Source: JACJYE01 sp964432875
Lineage (GTDB): Bacteria; Bacteroidota; Bacteroidia; Chitinophagales; Saprospiraceae
DNA length: 5,132 nt
NCBI GenBank assembly: GCA_964432875.1
Contig: CAYSPJ010000238.1
Location: forward strand, 1-5,132
Direction of reading: 5' to 3'
Below, one piece after another: positions 1 through 5,132 of this stretch. The notes beneath the pieces were generated by a model. The model worked only from the letters and a program-made list of their open reading frames with translations. It had not been told where the DNA came from and made no database searches. The position numbers and the translations under genes were made by a program. Within the stretch, counting starts at the first letter, position 1; each line of letters opens with the position of its first letter.

Positions 1-1613
1 GCGCTCAGGCCTGCCCAGCCATTGGGCGTGACGCTCTCAATCTTGACCTCGATGCTGAAGTCGCCGCAGAGGGTTTGGGCAATCGTTGCCAGGTTATCGA
101 CAGGCAGGCTGTTGTTGGCAGCGCCAGTGTTGATGGTGTAGGCCGGCTGCAGCGTGCAGGAGGCGTAATCGTAGCTGTTGCCGCTGCCGGAGCTGCCGAT
201 GTCCTGGCTACCCCAAGGGGCGGGCAGAGCAGCGCTGTTATCTACATACACTCCGGCAATACAATCGTCGGTATTGCCGCTGGGGTCGCTGATGGTGACC
301 ACGATGGGCACGGTGGTGCCGAAGCTGCTACAATCTACAGATGCCGGGCTAATCGATACGACCTCAAAGCTGCCGCAGTTATCAGCAGAGGCGTCGAAGT
401 CCAGCACGTCGGTAGCTTGCAGGATATACTGCCCGCTGGTGTCGAGGAGGACGACGGCATTACGGCACACGGCCGTGGGTGGTATGGCATCCATGCCCCC
501 CCCAACGCTAGTGTTTGCCGTGGCCAGGCAATTGGGAGCGCCGCTATCCGCGACCGTTACGGTGTAATTGCCGACGGGCAGGCCGACAAACATCCCCGTG
601 TTGTTGCTTTGATTCACTGGCCCGGAGATGGAATAAGTCAATGCTCCTACGCTCATTGCCGCCGTTATCATGATACTGCCGTCGTTGCCGTTGGGGCAGC
701 CTGCCGGGGAGGTGGCGATGTCGGCAATCACTAATTCGCAGGCGACAGCGTCCAATTGCTTAAATTGAACCATTTCTACAGCGTTCTGCTCATTGTTTAA
801 AGTCACGATGGCGATGTGTTCCTTCGCCAGGTCGTTGTGGAAATAGAAGGAGACCAGGGTATCAACGCCCAAGCCGTTGAAGCCGGCCTGAATACAAAGA
901 TCGGTGAGGTCCAACCAGCCCAGCGGGGGGATTTTGGCATCAATGCGGGTCTCTGTGTACCTGGTGCGCTTTTCCCGCAGCACGTCGAAGGTGCCGCCGG
1001 GTATGCTCACCGTGCCATAGGCGTCCACCACATCAATACTGCTGATCGCCACCCGATAGCGCATGGAGTCTATGGGGGCATTGTTCGTCACTGCGGCCAA
1101 GTTGATCATCAATAGGGGTGGGAAGGCCGTGGGTGGAAAAACCTCGAGAAACCCCGAAGAACTTGCGCTGATGTCGAAAAAATTCAGCGGCGCACGGCGC
1201 TCTGGGAGCGGCGGGTTGTACTCGAACAAATTATTGGCGACGAGGTCGTAGGGCAAGATGCCCCAATAGGCTTGCAATTCAAACTTCGTGGATGTCACGT
1301 TGTAGTAAGTCTCTGTATTGGGCGAGAGGGCGGCGAACAACTCTGCGCCGGGTACATTAGCGCCCTGGCTGCCCTGGCTGGAAGGTTTATAGATGATGCT
1401 TTGGGCCACATCCGCTTGCAGGGAAGTGAAGTCCCAGCTTTGGGGGCCGCCCGGCGGGGTGAGCGGCACAATGCCCGCAGGTGAATGGTCGATCGCCAAC
1501 CTCAGCGTATCCCCGGCGGCCGGGAAGGTGGCATTGGTGACCGTAATTTGGGCGCTGATGCTCGCGCTGAAGCCAAGGGTGGCGAGCAATAATGTCAGTA
1601 TGGTTTTTTGCAT
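1..1613 (-). CDS. Large exported multidomain surface protein (SprB-like repeat, HYR-like domain), 3' end outside window
   Basis: The frame is open from ATG at 1613-1611 to the window edge, giving 537 codons plus two bases with no stop. The N-terminus, MQKTILTLLLATLGFSASISAQ, is a clear signal peptide: K3, a hydrophobic core, and probable cleavage after ISA, so the protein is exported. Residues about 22-290 form a module I cannot name but which resembles N-terminal regions of other Bacteroidota secreted proteins (PGGPQSWDF, PERRAPLNFFD, PGGTFDVLREKRT, a late IAIVTLNNEQNAV). Residues about 295-373 resemble the SprB repeat (GCPNGNDGSI, then GLPVGNYTVTVADSG). Residues about 374-458 look like a HYR-type Ig-like domain (PPTAVCRN, DNCGSFEVVS, TISDPSGNTDDC). 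Residues 459-537 open a beta-sandwich-like domain (FSIEVKIESVTPNGWAGLS), cut by the edge. Adhesion, matrix or gliding roles are plausible from the family, but no enzyme motif is visible. A type IX sorting tail would be expected beyond the window. It is a separate transcription unit, isolated by the terminator at 1693-1716. Confidence is high for the gene and low for a precise role. Confidence -1.
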   Translation of the reverse strand, partial: MQKTILTLLLATLGFSASISAQITVTNATFPAAGDTLRLAIDHSPAGIVPLTPPGGPQSWDFTSLQADVAQSIIYKPSSQGSQGANVPGAELFAALSPNTETYYNVTSTKFELQAYWGILPYDLVANNLFEYNPPLPERRAPLNFFDISASSSGFLEVFPPTAFPPLLMINLAAVTNNAPIDSMRYRVAISSIDVVDAYGTVSIPGGTFDVLREKRTRYTETRIDAKIPPLGWLDLTDLCIQAGFNGLGVDTLVSFYFHNDLAKEHIAIVTLNNEQNAVEMVQFKQLDAVACELVIADIATSPAGCPNGNDGSIMITAAMSVGALTYSISGPVNQSNNTGMFVGLPVGNYTVTVADSGAPNCLATANTSVGGGMDAIPPTAVCRNAVVLLDTSGQYILQATDVLDFDASADNCGSFEVVSISPASVDCSSFGTTVPIVVTISDPSGNTDDCIAGVYVDNSAALPAPWGSQDIGSSGSGNSYDYASCTLQPAYTINTGAANNSLPVDNLATIAQTLCGDFSIEVKIESVTPNGWAGLS

Positions 1614-1639
1614 GGTTTGAAGCTTTACTGTTTGTTTCA

Positions 1640-1647
1640 CAAAGGTA
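1640..1647 (-). promoter_or_regulatory. Bacteroidota -7 promoter element for the surface-protein gene
   Basis: The minus strand reads TACCTTTG here, an exact match to the Bacteroidota primary sigma factor -7 consensus TAnnTTTG. Transcription would start near 1634, leaving a leader of about 20 nt before the ATG at 1613. I could not find a good -33 TTG at the usual distance upstream; the surrounding DNA is AT-rich. The leader has no Shine-Dalgarno sequence, which is common in this phylum. Confidence -1.
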
Positions 1648-1692
1648 TATTAAAGAAATGCGAAATAGCTGGATATTTTGTGATTACGGGAA

Positions 1693-1716
1693 AAGCCGGG
1701 GCTTTTGCCCCGGCTT
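1693..1716 (-). terminator. Intrinsic terminator, 10-bp perfect stem
   Basis: AAGCCGGGGC (1693-1702), a TTTT loop on the plus strand (1703-1706) and GCCCCGGCTT (1707-1716) form a perfect 10-bp stem with a 4-nt loop. On the minus strand the stem is followed by TT and, counting the stem's own last bases, gives a run of four T's. On the plus strand the hairpin is followed by ATAGATT, so minus is the better direction. It would end transcripts arriving from the two-component operon and from the candidate small RNA just upstream, and would isolate the surface-protein gene. Confidence -1.
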
Positions 1717-1790
1717 ATAGATTATAATCCTCCGATTTAAAGACGCTCCTTGTATTTGATTGGCAGGGAAAAGGTTCCTGTTTCTGCCAC
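1693..1790 (-). ncRNA. Candidate small RNA of about 100 nt between the LytTR regulator and the surface-protein gene
   Basis: No known RNA family is recognised; the call rests on architecture. A -33/-7 promoter-like pair at 1796-1827 predicts a start near 1790 on the minus strand, and a strong terminator ends the unit near 1690. The predicted RNA opens with a hairpin at 1789-1761: outer stem TGGCAG/CTGCCA, a 5-nt one-sided bulge, inner stem GGAA/TTCC, and a 4-nt loop. An AU-rich linker of about 44 nt follows, containing GGAG at about 1750-1747 and CGGAGG at about 1734-1729, then the terminator stem. The alternative is a leaderless micro-ORF: GTG at 1790-1788 to TAA at 1739-1737 encodes 17 residues ending KYKERL. 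The stretch could also be a decayed gene end or simply the 3' UTR of the kinase-regulator operon. Confidence -1.
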
Positions 1791-1795
1791 GACGG

Positions 1796-1827
1796 TAAAG
1801 TTACTCGTAAATAGAGGTGAAGTCAAG
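1796..1827 (-). promoter_or_regulatory. Promoter-like -33/-7 pair upstream of the candidate small RNA
   Basis: On the minus strand CTTG (1827-1824) is followed after 20 bases by TAACTTTA (1803-1796). The Bacteroidota consensus is TTTG or TTG, about 19-20 bases, then TAnnTTTG, so only the last base of the -7 box and the first of the -33 box deviate. The predicted start, about 6 nt downstream, falls at the base of the 1789-1761 hairpin. It is a motif match only, with no expression evidence. Confidence -1.
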
Positions 1828-1848
1828 CGCTATTGTCCCAATGCCCCT

Positions 1849-1882
1849 TTTGGCTGTCCGAGGACAGGATTTGGCTGTCCGA
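1849..1882 (-). promoter_or_regulatory. Perfect 13-bp direct repeat, possible LytTR operator
   Basis: TTTGGCTGTCCGA occurs at 1849-1861 and again at 1870-1882 (TCGGACAGCCAAA on the minus strand), with an 8-bp gap and a start-to-start distance of 21 bp, about two helical turns. Pairs of direct repeats at this period are the usual sites of LytTR regulators such as AgrA and ComE, and the upstream neighbour is a LytTR gene. The repeats lie upstream of the promoter-like pair at 1796-1827, where an activator would bind. The core ACAGCCAAA only partly fits the Firmicutes LytTR consensus. GGACAG at 1862-1867 between the copies is complementary to CTGTCC in each repeat, so a competing RNA hairpin is another possible role. 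Confidence -1.
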
Positions 1883-1900
1883 AGGGATAATAAAGGAGGA

Positions 1901-2653
1901 TCAGATCGTCTTGAGCCGCTTGGCGAGGGCTGCCTGGTAAGCCCCGCTCACGGGCAGGGTTTGCTTGCCGATGCTCACGTAGGCGAATTGCTCGCCGATG
2001 GCATCGATTTTGGCCAGGTTGATGAGGTAGGAGCGGTGGATGCGCAAGAAAAGGGCGCTCGGGAGTTTTTCTCCCAGGCTTTTCAGCGTAGTGGCAAGGA
2101 GATAGGCCTGTTTTGGGGTGAAAATGCGGCAATAGTTGCGCTCGGCCTCGGCGTAGAGGATGTCGGCGATGAAAATCTTGACCATTTTGTCCTTTTGGCG
2201 CACGAAGATGCGGTCGTCGAGGAAGAGGGGGGAGTCCTCTTTGACTTGTTCTTCCTGAGGCGGGCCCGGCACCTCTTCGCGTCTGCCGACGGCCAAAGCG
2301 ATGGCCCGCTGCAGGTCTAGTTTTTTGAAAGGCTTGGCGATGAAGGCTTGAGGGCTGGTTCTTTTGGCCCGCTCGAAAGTTGCATCATCAATATTGGCAG
2401 TGAGAAAGATGATGGGCGTATCGCCTTGCATTTTAGCCGCTTCAGCTACTTCGATGCCATCGATACGGCCGCGCAGATTGATGTCTAACAATAAAATATC
2501 CGGCTGATTATCAGAAAGGTAGCGCAAAGCTTCCTCTCCATTAGGGATAATGCCAGCTACTTCATAACCCAATCTGGTGAGTTGAAGCGATATGTTGGCG
2601 GCGATAATCATGTCATCTTCCACAATAAGAATACTAATCGCTGGTCTCGTCAT
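1901..2653 (-). CDS. LytTR-family DNA-binding response regulator
   Basis: This is a 250-residue cytoplasmic transcription regulator, the usual length for a REC-LytTR protein. Residues about 6-122 are the receiver domain: acidic pocket E12-D13-D14, phosphoacceptor D57 in DILLLDINL, switch residue T85 (IIFLT) and K107 in AKPF. A charged linker (about 123-145, PGPPQEEQ) leads to a LytTR DNA-binding domain at about 148-248, with ILYAEAERNYCRIFT, FLRIHRSYLINLAKID and LPVSGAYQAALAKRL. All key receiver residues are present, so it should accept phosphate from the kinase encoded just upstream. Its ATG overlaps the kinase stop as ATGA (2653-2650), indicating translational coupling and cotranscription. 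The start is fixed by this overlap and by the receiver fold beginning five residues in. Its target genes are unknown; the direct repeat just downstream of its stop is a candidate site. Similar pairs in Bacteroidota and the BtsS/BtsR (YehU/YehT) type are distant analogues only. Confidence -1.
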   Translation of the reverse strand: MTRPAISILIVEDDMIIAANISLQLTRLGYEVAGIIPNGEEALRYLSDNQPDILLLDINLRGRIDGIEVAEAAKMQGDTPIIFLTANIDDATFERAKRTSPQAFIAKPFKKLDLQRAIALAVGRREEVPGPPQEEQVKEDSPLFLDDRIFVRQKDKMVKIFIADILYAEAERNYCRIFTPKQAYLLATTLKSLGEKLPSALFLRIHRSYLINLAKIDAIGEQFAYVSIGKQTLPVSGAYQAALAKRLKTI

Positions 2654-4650
2654 GCCGCCCTGCTTTTCTTTAGCAACAAAGATATTGCGGTTCCGTTCTG
2701 CTGGCGCTGCGATATTTGCCCCTGAAGCTGGCTGGTGAGCAATTGCACCAACTGGCTGCCGAAGCCCGTACCCCGGGCAGTGGCGCCAGCAGCTTTGCCA
2801 ACCCCGTTGTCGGCGATTTCCAGGCAGAGAGTACCGGGAGCGCTTTCGCGCAGGCTGATCCTAATCGCACCAGCACGTTTGCCGGGGAAGGCGTACTTCA
2901 GGGCATTAGTAAGCAGTTCGTTTACAATCAGGCCGATGGGCACGGCGGTGTCTACGTCGAGTTCCAGCTCTTCCATGGCGCACTCTATCTGGATGCGCCC
3001 TTCTATGCCAAAGGAGTCCAGGATATTTTCGCTGAGATGTATAAAATAATCCTTCATTTCAATGGCTGCCAGGTTCTTCCCCTGGTAGAGCTTTTGGTGG
3101 ATGATGCCCATGGAGTGCACCCGGTTTTGGCTCTCGATGATGGCGTCGAGCACTTCGGGGTCGGTGACCTGGGCGCCTTGCAGGGCCAGCAAGCTGGAGA
3201 CCACTTCCAGGTTATTTTTCACGCGGTGGTGGATTTCCTTGAGCAGGAGCTCGTTTTCGGCATTGCGCTTGTCGAGCAAATCGTTTTTCTGGGCTAAGGC
3301 TTCATTGAGCGCTTGCAGCTTGTGGTTGCTGCCCTGCTGATTGCGGTAGCTGATATACAGCCCGACGAGCAGGAGGGCCAGCAAGCCGCTGGCCAAGATG
3401 GTCAGCCGCTGCGTACGCCGCTGGGCGGCGATGGTCGCCTCCTTTTGGGCTACTTCATATTCGGTCTGCAATTGGGCCACGCGCTCGTCGGCCTCGGCGG
3501 TGAAGACGCTGTCTTTGAGCTGGTCATACTCGCCGAAGGCCGCGTAGGCATTCTGATAATCGCCTAAGACGGCGTAGGCCTTGCCCAGCTCGCGATAAGC
3601 CTGGTGCAAGAAGAATTTATCTCCGAATTCTGCAGTGGCTACCCGCAGGCAGGTCTGGATGCTTTGAAGGGCTTCGCGCGGCTGTTGCCGCAGGTTTTGC
3701 AATTTGCCGAGCGACAGCCAGGAGCGCATCAGCAGGAAGTTGTTGTCGAGCAGCTCGGAATAGTGGATGGCTTGGGCGGCGGCCTGTTCCGCCTGCGGGT
3801 AGGCGCCCAGCCTGGTATCCAAGTCCGCCAGGGCGATGTAAGCATCGGCCAGATTGTTGTAAAAACCGTACTGCTCGCTCATGGCGATGGAGCGTTGGTA
3901 ATAGCTCAGCGCCTGCTCATCCTGCCCACTGTCAGCATAGCTATTGCCGATGACGTAAAGGGTGAAGCTGTAGTCCAGATCGCGCAGCCCTCTTTTTATA
4001 AAAACCTCCTCGGACTTCAGCCCGAATTCGATGCCTTTATCAAACTTGCCCTGCTTCCAAAACAGGTTGCTCAGGTCGCTATAAGCCAGCGCGATGGCTT
4101 TCTGATCGGGCAATTCTTCGCCCAATTGCAGGCACTTCAAAGCGTAATCGGCCGCTATGCCCAATTGGCCGCGCCGCTCGGCCACGTAGCCCAGTTGGGT
4201 GTAGAGCAGGGGCAAATCGGCGGGGAGCACTTTGTCGATGGCCTGATTCAGCACGAGTTCGGCGCTGTCCAGCATTTCGGCCCGCAGCAGTATCGCGCCC
4301 AGCGAGATCTGCAGCCGGCCTTCTGCGAGGCGGTCATCGGCTGCGGCGGCCAGGGCCAGGCCCTGCCGGGCAAAAGCGGCGGCTTGGTTGAGGTTGCGGG
4401 TGTGCCAGTAATAAGCCAAGTCGTTGATCAGGGCCAGGCGGAGGGCAGCTTCCTTGGTTTGATAGTAGGCTGCTTCCAACTCAGCCAAGTAGGCGGCATC
4501 GAAATCGTCGGTCTCCACAAAGACCTGCTGGTAGGGCGGGTCGCGGCCTAAGTCCACTAGTTGGGCCCAGCATCGGGTAGGGGCAAAAAAGGCCAAACCG
4601 CTGACCCCTACCGTAAATAGCATGTTCCAGATATAATTGCTGATGTACAT
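2650..4650 (-). CDS. TPR-containing membrane sensor histidine kinase (HisKA_2/HATPase_c)
   Basis: The protein is 666 residues from ATG at 4650-4648. Residues 1-29 form a hydrophobic signal segment (MLFTVGVSGLAFFA, probable cleavage CWA|Q). Residues about 64-380 are seven or eight TPR-like helical repeats, placed outside the cytoplasm, where they probably sense a ligand or partner protein. A coiled coil (about 383-413) precedes one membrane helix (about 416-435, ILASGLLALLLVGLYISY) and a second coiled coil (about 438-470). The kinase core starts at LLLKEIHHRVKNNL; H475, before RVKNN, is the likely phosphoacceptor. The N box is VNELLTNALKYAF (N577, N582), followed by DNGVG (614-618) and the GTGFGSQL ATP lid (627-634). 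All are intact, so the kinase should be active on the regulator it overlaps. The frame stays open to an ATG at 4833, but the added 61 residues hide the signal peptide and partly come from a palindromic repeat. The chosen N-terminus lacks K/R, so GTG at 4665-4663 (adding VLRHT) is an alternative. No convincing promoter was found; TACCTTG at 4691-4685 is a weak -7 candidate. Confidence -1.
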   Translation of the reverse strand: MYISNYIWNMLFTVGVSGLAFFAPTRCWAQLVDLGRDPPYQQVFVETDDFDAAYLAELEAAYYQTKEAALRLALINDLAYYWHTRNLNQAAAFARQGLALAAAADDRLAEGRLQISLGAILLRAEMLDSAELVLNQAIDKVLPADLPLLYTQLGYVAERRGQLGIAADYALKCLQLGEELPDQKAIALAYSDLSNLFWKQGKFDKGIEFGLKSEEVFIKRGLRDLDYSFTLYVIGNSYADSGQDEQALSYYQRSIAMSEQYGFYNNLADAYIALADLDTRLGAYPQAEQAAAQAIHYSELLDNNFLLMRSWLSLGKLQNLRQQPREALQSIQTCLRVATAEFGDKFFLHQAYRELGKAYAVLGDYQNAYAAFGEYDQLKDSVFTAEADERVAQLQTEYEVAQKEATIAAQRRTQRLTILASGLLALLLVGLYISYRNQQGSNHKLQALNEALAQKNDLLDKRNAENELLLKEIHHRVKNNLEVVSSLLALQGAQVTDPEVLDAIIESQNRVHSMGIIHQKLYQGKNLAAIEMKDYFIHLSENILDSFGIEGRIQIECAMEELELDVDTAVPIGLIVNELLTNALKYAFPGKRAGAIRISLRESAPGTLCLEIADNGVGKAAGATARGTGFGSQLVQLLTSQLQGQISQRQQNGTAISLLLKKSRAA

Positions 4651-4733
4651 AGTATGCCGAAGCACTTCGTAGTTTTTGCCCCGGCAAGGTACGCACTTTT
4701 TCAAACCATCGATGCCATTGCGCGACACTATTC

Positions 4734-4771
4734 GCTCTTCAAGCGCGAAAGCTGGGCTCTTAAGCCGAAAA
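4734..4771 (-). repeat. Imperfect tandem direct repeat ahead of the sensor kinase
   Basis: GCTCTTCAAGCGCGAAA (4734-4750) and GCTCTTAAGCCGAAA (4756-4770) are the same motif apart from two single-base gaps, offset by 22 bp. The second copy also belongs to a 6-bp inverted repeat, GCTCTT (4756-4761) with AAGAGC (4770-4775). The pair sits 85-120 bp upstream of the kinase start and just outside the palindromic element. The two-turn spacing would suit a dimeric regulator, but the motif differs from the 1849-1882 repeats, so its role is unknown. Confidence -1.
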
Positions 4772-4777
4772 GAGCAG

Positions 4778-4944
4778 CTAGTGCCCCATGAACGAAGTTC
4801 TTGCACACCCAAGCCTTGCCCTTTCACCGCCATGCTGCGTTGCTCATCGGTCGCGTAGCTTCGGCTATGCTCCCTCTTCGCGCCTTGCCTGACGGCGAAA
4901 TGGCGGCGGCTTAATGTTCAACAACTTCATTCATGGGGCACTAG
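4778..4944. repeat. 167-bp MITE-like palindromic element with 26-bp inverted ends
   Basis: The left end starts CTAGTGCCCCATGAA (4778 onward). Its reverse complement closes the element at 4944; the 26-bp ends (4778-4803 and 4919-4944) match at 24 positions. Inside the ends the arms stay partly complementary (AAGCC at 4811-4815 with GGCTT, CCGCCAT at 4828-4834 with ATGGCGG at 4900-4906). The centre is GCGTAGC-TTCG-GCTATGC (4853-4870), a hairpin with a TTCG loop. The midpoints of the whole element and of this hairpin coincide near 4861, so it is one long imperfect palindrome. CTAG at both borders is palindromic and could be a 4-bp target duplication, as IS families with YTAR targets produce. It encodes no transposase, so it would be a non-autonomous element or a dispersed intergenic repeat. 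Copy number cannot be judged from this window. Confidence -1.
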
Positions 4945-5013
4945 GCTTTCGCCTGGCTGCTCCGTAAATTGTTTGTGTTGTTCATTGCCGCCCGACCTTG
5001 ACCGACCCGGAGG

Positions 5014-5132
5014 TCAATCCGTCTTCACCAACCTCAGCACGGTTCGCCCCCCATCTTCCGCCGGGCCATCTGCCAGCACTTCCACGAAATACACGCCCGC
5101 CGGCAGATGCCCTATCTGCCACTCCAGTCGGC
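5014..5132 (-). CDS. C-terminal end of a type IX secretion cargo protein, 5' part outside window
   Basis: Only the last 38 codons and the TGA (5016-5014) are present. The tail contains HLPAGVYFVEVLADG and ends RTVLRLVKTD. This matches the closing beta-strands of the type A C-terminal sorting domain: a G-x-Y-x-V strand, then a polar loop, then a short strand rich in V/L with a basic residue near the end. Such domains direct proteins through the outer membrane by the type IX system, after which they are cleaved off and the protein is anchored or released. The function of the mature protein cannot be seen. It is transcribed in the same direction as the kinase but 363 bp upstream, with a repeat element between, so it is probably a separate unit. 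Confidence -1.
   Translation of the reverse strand, partial: RLEWQIGHLPAGVYFVEVLADGPAEDGGRTVLRLVKTD

Noticed and set aside
75..734. 219-codon open frame on the plus strand
   Set aside because: It is antisense to the exported surface protein, whose signal peptide and domains are recognisable. The plus-frame product is low-complexity (G, A, V, R, H) and resembles no protein.
1720..1729. Perfect palindrome GATTATAATC
   Set aside because: It is a 10-bp AT-rich palindrome in an AT-rich gap and is easily due to chance.
1817..2320. 167-codon plus-strand frame and a 100-codon minus-strand frame (1830-2132) over the regulator
   Set aside because: Both overlap the LytTR domain coding sequence in other frames and show no recognisable motifs.
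3604..4551. 315-codon open frame on the plus strand
   Set aside because: It is antisense to the TPR region of the kinase. The alanine- and leucine-rich helices on the coding strand give a stop-poor antisense frame with no family signature.
4998..5017. TTGACC/GGTCAA hairpin at the stop codon of the partial type IX cargo gene
   Set aside because: The stem is only 6 bp with an 8-nt loop and no T tract follows, so it is too weak to call a terminator.
1..5132. CRISPR arrays, tRNA or rRNA genes
   Set aside because: There are no regularly spaced multiple repeats and no cloverleaf or rRNA-like stretch on either strand.

Overview
The window looks like chromosomal DNA from a Bacteroidota bacterium, most likely a gliding or surface-protein-rich lineage of the Saprospiria type (Lewinella or Haliscomenobacter relatives). 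The clues are a C-terminal tail typical of type IX secretion cargo, a large exported protein with a SprB-like repeat and a HYR-like domain, a TPR-containing HisKA_2 histidine kinase paired with a LytTR regulator, and promoter -7 elements of the Bacteroidota form TAnnTTTG. The class-level placement is inference from protein style. All protein genes lie on the minus strand, so transcription runs from high to low coordinates.

In order of transcription, 5132-5014 is the last 38 codons of a gene whose protein ends like a type IX secretion C-terminal sorting domain. The gap 5013-4651 (363 bp) holds a 167-bp element at 4778-4944, a long imperfect palindrome with 26-bp inverted ends bounded by CTAG. 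It also holds a pair of imperfect direct repeats (4734-4771) ahead of the next gene. I see no gene in this gap. At 4650-2650 is a 666-residue membrane sensor kinase (signal peptide, TPR array, one membrane segment, coiled coil, HisKA_2, HATPase). Its stop codon overlaps by 4 bp (ATGA) the start of a LytTR response regulator at 2653-1901, so the two form a translationally coupled two-component pair.

The 287-bp gap 1900-1614 is the most intriguing stretch. Read on the minus strand it holds, in order: a perfect 13-bp direct repeat with 21-bp start-to-start spacing; a promoter-like -33/-7 pair; a hairpin starting at the predicted transcription start; and a strong GC-rich terminator hairpin followed by T's. 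Together these suggest a roughly 100-nt small RNA. The repeat spacing matches what LytTR regulators usually bind, and the LytTR gene is directly adjacent. A kinase-regulator-sRNA module, similar in logic to agr/RNAIII, is therefore a testable hypothesis. It is not proven by the sequence.

From 1613 to the window edge at 1 is the N-terminal 537 residues of a large secreted or surface protein, with its own -7 element just upstream. Its 3' end lies outside the window and no stop codon is seen inside it. Every long plus-strand reading frame is antisense to these genes and was rejected.
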